A stretch of 64,000 bases of DNA from Serpula lacrymans var. lacrymans S7.9 (taxonomy: Eukaryota > Basidiomycota > Agaricomycetes > Boletales > Serpulaceae): positions 615,269 to 679,268 of the forward strand of contig NW_006763304.1 in the NCBI RefSeq assembly GCF_000218685.1, written 5' to 3'. Positions 35,907-46,259 of the stretch are shown here, in pieces. Position 1 is the stretch's first letter; each line of letters opens with the position of its first letter. The notes below the pieces were generated by a model. The model saw only the letters and a list, made by a program, of their open reading frames with translations, did no database searches and was not told where the DNA came from. The position numbers were made by a program, and so were the translations under genes.

Positions 35907-38900
35907 AAAGGCCAGCGGTACTGCATCGACCGACTGAGCCTAAAGATGTTTCGAATCGATTTCTTCCTTTGACTGTAGATACGTATGACTCAGAATTGTT
36001 AAGCTGCAGCTTTAGCGCAGATGACAATAAAACTATTTCCACCCAGACAAAGAAAGAAATCCGAAACAAAAAAGATACAACTAGAGTAAAAGCGGCGCAA
36101 AGTGATGAGACATCCGCAGTTCCGACGGCGGGCAAATCACTAGAAAGCGCAGCATTTACGATAGATACTAAGATTCCTACACCCGATGCGGCAAACTCTA
36201 CGGAGGAAAACGCAGCAGAGACTGTAGAAGAAAGGTCAGGAACCCCTTTAAAAAAACCTAGAACAGAAGTTTGGACCCCAGAATGGGTAGTAGACAGGCT
36301 AAGAGACCAAAAGGAAGAAAGATCCATTGGGATTCTGAGTGCCTGGACACATAAAAAGAGAGCGAGAGAAGTAACCCGGGAAACGATAAAAGAAATCAAC
36401 CGGTTACCAAAAGTAGAAGCGATACAAGCGATCATAGAAATTGCCTCCCCAAAAAAGTACATCAGGGGCACCCAAGGCAATCAAATGAACGTAAAATGTA
36501 AGCTTACTACGTTAGATACTCTCCAAACAGAAACAGTCGAAGCACTATTGGATAGTGGATGCACGGGGAGTTGCATTGACTCCCAATTTGTTAAAGACCA
36601 AAGATATGAGACAAGGAAGATACCGAGACCTATTCCAGTTTACAATGCAGATGGAACTCTTAATAAAAACGGAGCCATCAATGAATTTGTAACACTGCTC
36701 ATGGAAATCGACGGACACGTCAAGAAGATACATCTTGCCGTAACCAATCTGGGTAACGGAAAAATGTTTCTAGGGCATGAGTGGTTAAACAAACACAATC
36801 CCAAGATAGACTGGAAAGAATCGAAGTTGACCTTTGAAAGATGTCCCGAAGAATGCAGGCCGAGAATCCGAATCTCTGATCCAGAGGAGGATCCGGAAAT
36901 ATTCTTTGAGGAACTAGGAAAAGACGAGCGGATGATACAGGTAAACCTCCATAATTTCGAAGATGCCACGATCGACAATCAATATTACCATATCAGAGCC
37001 CAAGGCACAATGGCACAGAAACTAGCAGAAGCCGCGGGCAAGGATCGAAAAGAAGGAGGATTCGAAAAGATAGTGCCAGTACACCTTCATCAATACAAAG
37101 ACGTATTTGATAAAAAGGAATTTGACACATTACCTGAAAGAAGGCAATGGGATCACGCAATTGAACTTATACCGGGAGATCACTCCCTAGATTGCAAGAT
37201 CTATCCATTGGCAAGGGGAGAACAAGAAGAACTAGATGCGTTCCTAAAAGAGAATCTAAAATCGGGACGGATAAGACCATCGAAGTCCCCGTTCGCATCC
37301 CCATTCTTCTTCATAAAAAAGAAAGACGGAAAGTTAAGACCGGTTCAAGATTATAGGAAGCTAAATGATATCACTATCAAAAACAGATATCCACTTCCAT
37401 TAATCGGAGAACTAGTAGACAAGTTGAGTGGAGCAAAATACTTCACAAAACTGGACGTAAGATGGGGATATAACAATATCCGAATGAGAGAAGGAGACGA
37501 GCATAAAGCGGCGTTTAGGACAAATCGAGGGTTATTCGAACCATTAGTCATGTTCTTCGGACTGACAAATTCCCCCGCCACATTCCAAACAATGATGAAC
37601 ACACTTTTCAAAGAGTTGATAGACAAAGGGTTAGTGATCATATATCTAGATGATATTATGATATTCACCAAGGATATAAAAATGCACCGAGCAACGACGC
37701 AACATGTGTTAGAAATCCTAAGAAAGAATCATCTCTATCTTAAACCAGAAAAATGCGATTTCGAACAGACAGAAGTAGAATACCTGGGACTGATCATCTC
37801 AGAGAACAAAATTCGCATGGATCCGGTAAAAGTAGAAGGAATTAGCAAATGGCCAGAGTGCAAAAATAAGAAGGAGATACAAGCATTCTTGGGATTTGTA
37901 AATTTCTATAGAAGATTCATAGAAGGCTTCGGGGAAGTAGCCAAACCATTGACCAAGTTAACGGGAAAAGAGGATTTCATTTGGGGAAATGAACAACGCG
38001 AAGCATTTAAAACACTGAAACAACGCATAGCTTCAGCCCCAGTGTTAGCTCTCCCAGTACCACATGGCCAATACAAAGTAGAAGCGGACAGTAGTGACTT
38101 CGCTATGGGTGCTGTCTTATCACAGAGACAAAAGGATGACTGGAAGCCAATTGCATACCTCTCCAAAGCGTTAAACCCCACAGAACGCAATTACGAGATC
38201 TATGACAAAGAACTTCTTGCCATCATGACGGCACTTAACGAATGGAGACATTACTTAATAGACGCAGAAGAGGAATTTGAGATATGGACAGATCATCAAA
38301 ATCTGCTGTATTTCAAAGAACCAAAGAAGTTAAACAGGAGACAGGCGCGGTGGATGACGGAGTTAAGCCAGTATCATTTCACGATACATCATATGCCAGG
38401 AAGAAAGCATATAAAAGCAGATCTTCTCTCGAGGCGATCGGATCATAACAAAGGAGAAAACGACAACGAAGACGTCGTGCTACTGGATGAGAAACTATTT
38501 GTAAGGATGACTCTCTCTCCAGAACAAAGACAAAAGATCGCAGACAGCCAAGAAAGAGAGCTAGAGATCTCAAAATGGATTGCAAAGAGAAAAGGAAACG
38601 TGGATGAACTGATAAAAAAAATGAAAGGAAAGATAGAGAGGAGAGAGGATGGATGGCTAGACGAAGACGGTTGCATAGTATTCAAGGGCAGAATCTATGT
38701 ACCAAAAGATGCCGCGTTAAGGGAAGAAATCATCCGACGAAACCACGACTCCGTCATTGCAGGTCATCCAGGAAGATATAAGACAAAAGAGCTAATCACT
38801 CGACAATACTGGTGGCCCTATATGGACAGAGATATCACGAGATACGTAGATGGATGCGAAGTCTGCCAAAGAACCAAAACAGACCATAAAAAGAAAGCAG

Positions 38901-40108
38901 CACCGCTCCATCCAAACAAGATCCCGGATAAACCGTGGCAGATCATATCGGTAGATCTGATCGGACCATTACCAGAATCAAATGGATATAACATGATAAT
39001 GGTAATAGTAGATCGGTTTACAAAAATGATCAAGGTAATTCCCACGCAGATGGAAATCACATCGGAAGGAGTGGCACGATTATTTAGAGATCATGTATTC
39101 AGAAACCACGGCATACCCGAAAAGATCATCTCAGATCGAGGACCGCAGTTTTTTTCAAAATTCATGAAAGATCTACATACACTTCTTCAGATAAAAGCAA
39201 ACCCATCAACGGCTTGGCACCCACAAACGGATGGACAAACGGAGAGGATCAATCAAGAAATAGAGCAGTATCTCAGAATCTTCGTAAACCATAAACAAGA
39301 TGATTGGGCAGAATGGCTTACCCTAGCAGAATTCTCCTACAATAACAAACAACATTCTGCGACGGGATATAGCCCGTTCTTCTTGAATCATGGACATCAT
39401 CCGAGAACACAGGAAGTAGTGAAAGTGGGGGTGAAGAACGAAAATGCGGAGGATTTCGTAAAAAGAATGACAGAAACGAGAAAGAAAGCAGAAGAGTCGC
39501 TGCAAAAGGCAGCTGAAAAGATGAAGAGGCAGTACGATAAGAAGAAAAGAGAAGCAGTGGAATATAAAGTAGGAGATAAGGTGTATGTGGAAGCAACAAA
39601 TATCTCAACGGATCGACCAGCTAAGAAACTGGACGATAAGAGACACGGCCCGTTCGAGATACTGGAAAAGATAGGCGAATCGGCCTATAAACTAGCATTA
39701 CCACCGACATGGCGGCCCATTCATCCGGTCTTTAATGAGATAAAACTCACGCCATACAAAGAACCACAATTTCCTTCCCAACAGAAACCTAAACCGATAC
39801 CGCCGGTAATAGTAGACGGACAAGAAGAATATGAAGTCGAAGAAGTTCTAGACTCACGTCTAAAAAGAGGAAAATTGGAATATTTAGTACATTGGAAGAA
39901 TTATCCAAAAGAGGAACGCACATGGGAACCCAAACAACACCTAAACAACTCACCAGACAAAGTAAAAACATTCCACAATAACAACCCTAGTGCACCCCGA
40001 CGGATACGATTCCAGTTACATTTCCAACCGTTCGAAAACTTCACAACGACCAGAGTCCGAAAACAACTGTTCAATTGGGAAAACGGAAAAATGGACCCCT
40101 ACTTTTGA
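35900..40108 (+). CDS. Pol of the gypsy chromovirus (PR-RT-RNase H-IN-chromodomain)
   Basis: An unbroken frame of about 1400 codons in the -1 frame of gag, with no strong ATG at its start, so it is probably made as a Gag-Pol fusion. Order: an acidic linker; aspartic protease EALLDSGCTGSCIDSQF; reverse transcriptase with FTKLDVRWGYNNIRM, FGLTNSPATFQTMMN and VIIYLDDIMIF; RNase H VEADSSDFAMGAVLSQ; integrase zinc finger (NHDSVIAGHPGRYKT to CEVCQRTK); integrase core with Asp in ISVDLIGPLPES, Asp in IISDRGPQFFS and Glu in DGQTERINQEIEQ; and a C-terminal chromodomain (EEVLDSRLKRGKLEYLVHWK, WEPKQHL) that would direct insertion to marked chromatin. All catalytic residues are present. Confidence 0.95.
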   Translation, partial: FLKRPAVLHRPTEPKDVSNRFLPLTVDTYDSELLSCSFSADDNKTISTQTKKEIRNKKDTTRVKAAQSDETSAVPTAGKSLESAAFTIDTKIPTPDAANSTEENAAETVEERSGTPLKKPRTEVWTPEWVVDRLRDQKEERSIGILSAWTHKKRAREVTRETIKEINRLPKVEAIQAIIEIASPKKYIRGTQGNQMNVKCKLTTLDTLQTETVEALLDSGCTGSCIDSQFVKDQRYETRKIPRPIPVYNADGTLNKNGAINEFVTLLMEIDGHVKKIHLAVTNLGNGKMFLGHEWLNKHNPKIDWKESKLTFERCPEECRPRIRISDPEEDPEIFFEELGKDERMIQVNLHNFEDATIDNQYYHIRAQGTMAQKLAEAAGKDRKEGGFEKIVPVHLHQYKDVFDKKEFDTLPERRQWDHAIELIPGDHSLDCKIYPLARGEQEELDAFLKENLKSGRIRPSKSPFASPFFFIKKKDGKLRPVQDYRKLNDITIKNRYPLPLIGELVDKLSGAKYFTKLDVRWGYNNIRMREGDEHKAAFRTNRGLFEPLVMFFGLTNSPATFQTMMNTLFKELIDKGLVIIYLDDIMIFTKDIKMHRATTQHVLEILRKNHLYLKPEKCDFEQTEVEYLGLIISENKIRMDPVKVEGISKWPECKNKKEIQAFLGFVNFYRRFIEGFGEVAKPLTKLTGKEDFIWGNEQREAFKTLKQRIASAPVLALPVPHGQYKVEADSSDFAMGAVLSQRQKDDWKPIAYLSKALNPTERNYEIYDKELLAIMTALNEWRHYLIDAEEEFEIWTDHQNLLYFKEPKKLNRRQARWMTELSQYHFTIHHMPGRKHIKADLLSRRSDHNKGENDNEDVVLLDEKLFVRMTLSPEQRQKIADSQERELEISKWIAKRKGNVDELIKKMKGKIERREDGWLDEDGCIVFKGRIYVPKDAALREEIIRRNHDSVIAGHPGRYKTKELITRQYWWPYMDRDITRYVDGCEVCQRTKTDHKKKAAPLHPNKIPDKPWQIISVDLIGPLPESNGYNMIMVIVDRFTKMIKVIPTQMEITSEGVARLFRDHVFRNHGIPEKIISDRGPQFFSKFMKDLHTLLQIKANPSTAWHPQTDGQTERINQEIEQYLRIFVNHKQDDWAEWLTLAEFSYNNKQHSATGYSPFFLNHGHHPRTQEVVKVGVKNENAEDFVKRMTETRKKAEESLQKAAEKMKRQYDKKKREAVEYKVGDKVYVEATNISTDRPAKKLDDKRHGPFEILEKIGESAYKLALPPTWRPIHPVFNEIKLTPYKEPQFPSQQKPKPIPPVIVDGQEEYEVEEVLDSRLKRGKLEYLVHWKNYPKEERTWEPKQHLNNSPDKVKTFHNNNPSAPRRIRFQLHFQPFENFTTTRVRKQLFNWENGKMDPYF

Positions 40109-40120
40109 GATGAAAGTCCT

Positions 40121-40133
40121 AAGGAGGGGGTAA
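40121..40133 (+). other. Polypurine tract of the gypsy element
   Basis: AAGGAGGGGGTAA directly precedes the 3' LTR, the expected primer for plus-strand DNA. Confidence 0.85.
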
Positions 40134-40349
40134 TGTCACGACCTGAACAAGAGCGCTAATTTCTTTTTCATTTTCTTTAATATCTAATCACATGAATAGA
40201 TATAATATGTTAAGCTGCTGCTATTAGCGCGGATAACATAATACTTAGTTATACCAGATCACGTGACCATCACGTGACAAGAGCCTAGAACTATTACAAA
40301 GAACATCAGTCAGCGCCTCATGGCTACTGCATGTTATATCAGTCAGCGC

Positions 40350-42165
40350 TGTCATGCACCAAAGTTGATTGGTAGCATGGACAGGTGTCAATAACGAAGC
40401 GAATATTCAAAAAGACTTGCCTTTGCGCCACACAGGCACAGTGCCACGTGGAATAGTAATTAATATTGCCCTTTTCGAACTTGTGGCTGATCAGCACCAC
40501 CTCTATTAGGCAATCCAGTCACGCTCACCTTTGCTTTTCCATCCGGTACTTTCCGCATTTCGGCATTTCGGCAAATTTTCGCGTCGCCACTGGCTACACA
40601 TTGCATTGCGCCCTCGCTTTTTGTTGTTTCCCTTACTCCCCTTCCTTTGCCTAGCCCCACCATGGGCCCCTTCCTCTCCTTTTTATTCTCACCTGACGGT
40701 CGTTTCTGGATCCCCATTCTAATCCACTTTTCCATCACCTCCACCCTCCTCCTCCTCATCTTATTTGCACCCCCACCATTTCTGATGTCACCACTTCCTA
40801 TCCGCTTCCGTCGCCGATCCGTTGACTACCACGTGCCACTGCTGATATCAGCAAAGCCCCGGCGGCCGGTCCAAATAGGGCAACAGGTCCATCTTCATGA
40901 CGTCGATCTGCCATCATATACTATCAAAACATCAGTCGCTCGTCTTGCCTGGTTGGAGCGTGGGTGGGTAGTTTTTGAGCTGGAGAAGGTTCATCCCCTT
41001 GCGTCGCCCATGTTCATCGCTGTCCCATTCACTTGGGTACACTTATCTTTTGTCCATTGTCTTCGCTACAGCTACACCTACCACACGCTGCCTGGGACTC
41101 ACTTGTTCCAAATTGGAACTACTCCTCTCCCTCCCTCGTTTGACCAGGTGGTCCAACACAACCAGTCCATTGGTAAGGCCATGGAACTGTCGGATTTGGA
41201 CTAGGTGGTGGACCGGTGGCTCCAGTTTCTTTTTTTTCAGCAGAACATTCATTTACAGTGTGATTATTTTTGATTTTTGAATCATTTTTATGGACACATA
41301 TTTTTTTAGAATGCCTGACTGACAATAAAGGAACTGTGTTGATACTGATAGTGTTTTGCCTTGCCCTTTTTTTACTGCATCTTCCCATGACATCATGATT
41401 TTCCTGCTCTCCTTTTGCTATTGGACTTTACTTTATGGCTGTACAAACCTGTGACATTACTCACAGCATTTATTGTTCTATCCCTTTCTTTTCCTTTTTT
41501 TGACAATCTTATCCTGTACTACCTACGCAGGATTCGTCAGCGTACATTCCTTCCTTCATATTCTTTCTCATTCTTTTTGCACAGCTATACTGTGCATAGC
41601 CTACTTTTCTTTTACTATATAAACCCCTGTATTTTACCTTGTAAAAAAAAACAACAACAAGTAATCCAATCCAGACTTCTTCTCTACTCTCAAGTTCACT
41701 ACTCTACTACTTGTGATCCAGAGTGGTCACAACACTTCCCACTTCTACCACTGTTAACTGCTGTCATCGTCACTCGTCACTTTTTGAAAGTGATTGTCAT
41801 CCCCTTCGATTAGAGTCCTTCTGAGCACTACAGTTTGTGCGTCAGGAGCCTGCTATCACTGGGAACCTCGTCATATTGTCGTTCTCAAACCTACCTTGTG
41901 CTACGATTAGCAAGGTAGTGCTCGTCTATACTCGTCACCAAGCCCCTATCCTTCTATAAATTCAACTATCCCTCCTCCTCAAAACCCACACTCATACACC
42001 TCTGGGTTTTACTTTGAAGGATCTTTATACGTACCACCCCACGAACAACCAGACCACTCCACTGTTCTAGGAGGCAAAGCCCATAAACAAGTTCCGTGGA
42101 ATCTGGGAGGATTGTGTGTTAGTTTGTTTTGTGTGTGGTTTTCTAACTGCAGTTCTCATCATCGA
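40350..42165. mobile_element. 1.8-kb insertion inside the gypsy 3' LTR, class unknown
   Basis: The insert starts TGTCATGCACC and ends in the TCATCATCGA region, with CAGCGC repeated on both sides (40344-40349 and 42166-42171). If the target copy is read as GCGC, the insert has TGTC/GACA ends like an LTR. Inside are a TATA-like ACTATATAAACC (about 41617), pyrimidine-rich tracts and a single 180-codon frame. No reverse transcriptase or transposase is present. It may be a long solo LTR or a non-autonomous LTR element. Confidence 0.65.
40662..41204 (+). CDS. Hypothetical protein within the 1.8-kb insertion
   Basis: An open frame of 180 codons with a strong start context (ccaccATGG). The N-terminal 40 residues hold one clear membrane segment (IPILIHFSITSTLLLLILFA). 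The rest is soluble and contains WLERGWVVFELEKVHP and HTLPGTHLFQIGTTPLPPS. I recognise no family. It lies wholly inside an inserted element, so it may be element cargo or a captured fragment. Confidence 0.4.
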   Translation: MGPFLSFLFSPDGRFWIPILIHFSITSTLLLLILFAPPPFLMSPLPIRFRRRSVDYHVPLLISAKPRRPVQIGQQVHLHDVDLPSYTIKTSVARLAWLERGWVVFELEKVHPLASPMFIAVPFTWVHLSFVHCLRYSYTYHTLPGTHLFQIGTTPLPPSFDQVVQHNQSIGKAMELSDLD

Positions 42166-42985
42166 CAGCGCCTCATGGCTGACTCTCAGAAATGTATATA
42201 TAGTGAACACCCATGTACATATTTTCCTTAGTTGTTGATTACTTCTCAATCGATTACTTGTGACGCTACTTGTCGATTTAAGGTCTTCATCCCTCCGTTA
42301 GTTCGGTATAGGGGATAAGGCTTTTACAACCACCTCCTTCAACTCAGCCTAGACAGCCCCAGCCACGTCAAAATAAAAAGGTCTTTCTTATTTATTCTAC
42401 ACCAATACCTTACTATTTACAATTTTCAGGCTATTTCTGCAAGACCTGATGCCACAGCTGCCACAGCACTCAGCAAAAAAGATGAAAATTTGCTTGGGGC
42501 TCTTCTAGCAAGAAAAAAGGCTGCATTAGCCTCAGAAGCTGAGGCAGAGAAATCTGGTATGTGATCTTACTCTTAAGAGCACAAAAACTGAATACCTATT
42601 TGCAGCTACGCGTAAGAGAGTAGCAGCAATGTTGGCTGATGAAGAAGATTCTGAAGGAGACGACCTACATGGCAAGAAAATATGTCTGAATGGTGATGAT
42701 AATGACAACAATGATAATGAGGATGTTGCTGATGATGATGACAATGCTGATGATGACAATGCTGATGATGGCAAGAATATGATAGATCATATTCTGGGTC
42801 CTGCAGAAATATCTAGTGATGATCAAGATAGTTCTGTAGTACCTCCTTTACAGCCTCTATTAGATGATGACAATGATGATGATGAGAAGGAGGAGGAGGA
42901 CAGTTCCCCAAAAAGAGTTGTGGATGATAATGAGGTAAGAATATTGTTGCCTTGAGAACATTTATTTACTTGCCTACAGGTTGGC

Positions 42986-45069
42986 CATTAGGAAGAAAAA
43001 CCTAGTTGCCTTTTATAGCTATCATAGCCACTATAGTGCTATATAGGGAAAATAGTAGCTATAGTACACCTAGACAAGTCCCTATTATATAGCTCTATAT
43101 AGCAGCACTATTTTGAGCCATTTGCTATGCCTGCTATAGTAGCACATTTGTGATATACATTGTTGCCTTTACTATGGCTGCTTTCATAGAGTATAAAAGA
43201 TATCATAATTCTGGATTCTTGTTTCAAATCAATTATACTAAATTTACTTTTACTATAGCATATAGCAAACTGTCAGAATTTATTCCTAATACTATTGTAT
43301 GACATGCATAGAGTAAACTATTGTAATGAAGTGAACCCCCACAAACTAGAAATTTCTCTCAACTTCCTGTTTGGTCTTAAGATACTTATTCACTATAGAC
43401 AACATTCAATATTATTGTATAAATACACTTTGACAATACTCACAGAATTTCATGAATAACTTGATAAGTTTTCTTTATAGTTTGTCAAGCCTTGATGAAT
43501 AGTACAAGCATCTGGTAAGTGATTATAAGTATAGGTATAGATATAAATGGAGGAACGTACTTTAGCTTGTTAACCTATTCACACCTATTCAGAAAAAGAT
43601 AAGGTGGTCAAACACACTTTGGAGTAGTTGTAACATACCTTAGTGATAATTGAAGCAATAGTGTATGCTGCTACTACCAGCTGATGATGTAGTGGTGGGA
43701 TATGTTGGGTACTAGTATCAATATGGCATTGGTGCCAGTGGCCACTGTGAATAGAGCAGAGCTAATTTCAGTACCTTATAAGATAGTTATTGGAAAAAAA
43801 TATACCTAGAGCTAATAGCATACTTAACAAGTATGCTATTAGCTTAATGTTATTGCAACTTAAAAGGAAAGAAGGATGTGCAGGACTCTGAAGTGCAATG
43901 GTGTACCATTGTGATGTGACATGTAACATCACACTAGTGCCATGTATGTATCAAGAGCTGACTCTGAAAAAAATGTGGCACTCAAATCTAATCTAATCCT
44001 GAGAAGCGTGTGAAAATGGACAGTGACACTGTCCATTTTCACACACTCAATTATAGTGTTCAAAGTCAACTGCTGGAAGATTTGCTTTGGTGCCACATAT
44101 TCAAACTCCGCTTAAATTCATCCTTGTGCGTCAAGCAAGACACTTCAACTTTGATGCAATATCAATAGTGTTCTCTAGTACCTGTACAATTGAATATTTT
44201 GGATATTTGTGATAGATTTTTTAATAAAACTGTTAGGCTAAATTACCTGCATACCAAACCATTGTATGAATAATAGGGGCATTCTCATCAGCACCAGAAA
44301 AATGTCTCATAGAAATTAACAAGCTATTATAGCGCATATAGCATCTATTATAGCAATGCCTGGTTGCTGAAATGTATAGACAGTATTTGGAACATATGTA
44401 ATAGACTTCTATTACATAAATAATCAGGCTTACACACATGCCAAACCATTTAGTGAGTAATAATGGTGTTTTCATCATAATCAAAATGAAATTCCCAAAG
44501 ATAGAAACAAGCTATTATAGCTGCTATAGCTACCATAGCAGCTATGCTATTTATTATAGAAAAAACTTGATTATTATAGTAATACATTAGTTGTCATAGA
44601 AGCCATAGAAACATGCTTGGCTATATAGCAAAATGGTTTTTGTAACAACCAAGAGTTAGTTACTCTGGCACACACAGGGACACACTATAAAGGTAGTGAT
44701 GAGGGAGTGGTCAACCCTTAAGCTGCAGAGAGTTTATTGGTATACAACAGGAGGACTCGCTGAGGAGTCTCCTTGATCTATTGGGGTATTTATACTAATA
44801 CAGAGTGTTTGTACCTATGTACTGTACAGTTGATAAAGGCAGTGGCTGATGATGTCAGAGGGTGCAGCCTGTGTGACCAGCTCCACTGCGTGAGAGAGTT
44901 TGAGTCTAAAAGAAGAATAAAGGCAGCGCTGCGCGAGAAGGTGGAGTTAGAACAAAAAAGGAAAGTGCTGTATGGCACGGAGTGTGAACTATAGTAAAAG
45001 GTTAAAGTGGAGAATGAAAATTAAAGGAAAGGTCCAAAAATTGTGTTATCGTAACAGTTTTTCCTGATG
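42986..45069. mobile_element. TATAGC-rich inverted-repeat element, copy 1
   Basis: The left end reads CATTAGGAAGAAAAACC and the right end GGTTTTTCCTGATG, imperfect inverted repeats related to the perfect ones of the 58-kb copy. The interior is AT-rich and crowded with CTATAG/GCTATAGC palindromic words (43010-43160 and 44320-44640). A solo LTR sits in its right end. It lies in an intron of the broken DUF6532-like gene. No clear target duplication was found. Confidence 0.45.
44641..45056 (+). mobile_element. Solo LTR, family A, copy 2
   Basis: 416 bp from TGTAACAACCAAGAG to TTATCGTAACA, flanked by GTTTT (44636-44640 and 45057-45061). It contains the same CTGTACAGTTG and TGACCAGCTCCACTG blocks as copy 1. 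Removing it rejoins GGTTTTTCCTGATG, the inverted-repeat end of the surrounding element. Confidence 0.9.
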
Positions 45070-46259
45070 TGTAAGAGGAACAAATTGTTCAATTGTTCCT
45101 ACATCTATGTCTACTATGTCACATAGCCCCAGCATCATTTCTCTTCCAAAATCTTCCACTGCAAAACCAAAGCTTCATTCTATGGCCTGCCCTATCATCA
45201 AACATATTGCAAGTCTGGCTCACAAAGCTATGAGACTTTTTACAGTCACAGAAAAAGGATTTCCAAAACCCCTCAGTCATCAATCAATATGCTGGGACTT
45301 GTTGGTCAAAGCCACAGCAGCAGAAAATGACAGTGGCCTAGTGGACAGAATGAAGGAGATACAAGACGACCAGGTCCTCAAGTTTCAACTACTACAATAT
45401 GTGAGTACATATATATCCATACTGATTATTACCGTAAATACAGATGTGGAAAGGTTCTACACAGGTCATAGGGGAACTTATTTCCAAAGCTAAAATCAGT
45501 GTACCCCCTACGTATGGCATCAAAAACACCCACAAGGACAGACTAAGTGATACAATCTATTGGATCATAAACTCAGGAGCTTTTATCAATAACAGCATAG
45601 ATTTAAAGGTGAGTAATTTTAAAGCTTTATTGTTATACTTATACTAACTGCAAATATACAGGAGAAGATGTCTGACACAAACCAACCTTGGAAGAATAAT
45701 ATCATCAAAATTCTTTTTCAAGCACAATGATGGGGCCCCAAAGGTGAAGGTAGAAAGTATGGTAGAAAAAATAACCCATATCTACGCAATCTTCCTACTT
45801 TGGCTCGAGTAGCATGCTCTGTAAGTGTTCATATCTTTCTTTAAATAAAAATGACGATCAAATTTATTTACCAGATTTAATGTGCTCTGCTAGGTGCTAT
45901 TAACAACACTACAATAGAATTCTCAGAGACAGCATTTTCTGCTAGGTACATCACCTTAATCACCATAAATCTATACTAATTATACTTTTACAAGGTGGAA
46001 TCATCATATGAGGTTGTTGGAAATATTTCAGAAATGTTCTCCTACATACTTGGCAGCTGTATTTGATGAGATTGATGAATATGTTTGGTAAGAGCTTACT
46101 ACAAATTCATTATCATTCAAACCTTTTTTTAACCTCATTTATTTTTGTAGGAATGATTGTATAACAGTGGGGTAATCTGATGCATCTGAGCTTATATTTA
46201 ATTTCAAAGCTTTAGAGGGAGCAGCAAAAGCATCCAAATCATAATTACAGATACTACAA

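Larger units (their letters stand above)
33676..42328 (+). mobile_element. Ty3/gypsy chromovirus (Tf1-like), near-intact, 3' LTR interrupted
   Basis: LTRs of 373 bp start TGTCACGACC and end GGCTTTTACA. The element is flanked by ACCAC (33671-33675 and 42329-42333). Gag and pol are both open, and pol ends in a chromodomain. It carries a self-priming primer site, a -1 frameshift site and a polypurine tract. The two LTRs differ at only three bases, so the insertion is recent. The 3' LTR is split by a later 1.8-kb insertion (40350-42165). Removing everything restores the first exon of the DUF6532-like gene. Confidence 0.95.
40134..42328 (+). repeat. 3' LTR of the gypsy element, split by an insertion
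   Basis: LTR sequence occupies 40134-40349 and 42166-42328. The break lies inside the second unit of the internal GTCAGCGCCTCATGGCT duplication. CAGCGC stands on both sides of the inserted DNA. Confidence 0.93.
33579..46240 (+). pseudogene. DUF6532-like fungal gene, split by retroelements
   Basis: The first exon starts at 33579 (MPRVTQSKQSTALRTRGRG). It is cut at 33675 by a gypsy element and continues at 42334 in the same frame (PPPSTQPRQPQPRQNKK). Next come exons of about 42430-42556 and 42606-42932, which encode a Lys/Ala-rich and then a very acidic Asp-rich stretch. After a 2-kb insertion-filled intron, exons from 45107 give GFPKPLSHQSICWDLL, QVIGELISKAKISVPPTYGI, IYWIINSGAFINNSID, NNIIKILFQAQ, TLARVACS and the FSETAFSARWNHHMRLLEIF region. 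The later exons resemble the fungus-specific DUF6532 domain, of unknown function. A TGA interrupts the frame at about 45729 (QAQ-stop-WGP). The gene is clearly inactive; the match to DUF6532 is from memory of the family pattern. Confidence 0.6.

Noticed and set aside
35839..36480. 213-codon minus-strand frame inside gypsy pol
   Set aside because: It is the reverse of the acidic linker and protease region. No motif or start context was seen, and pol on the plus strand is clearly real.
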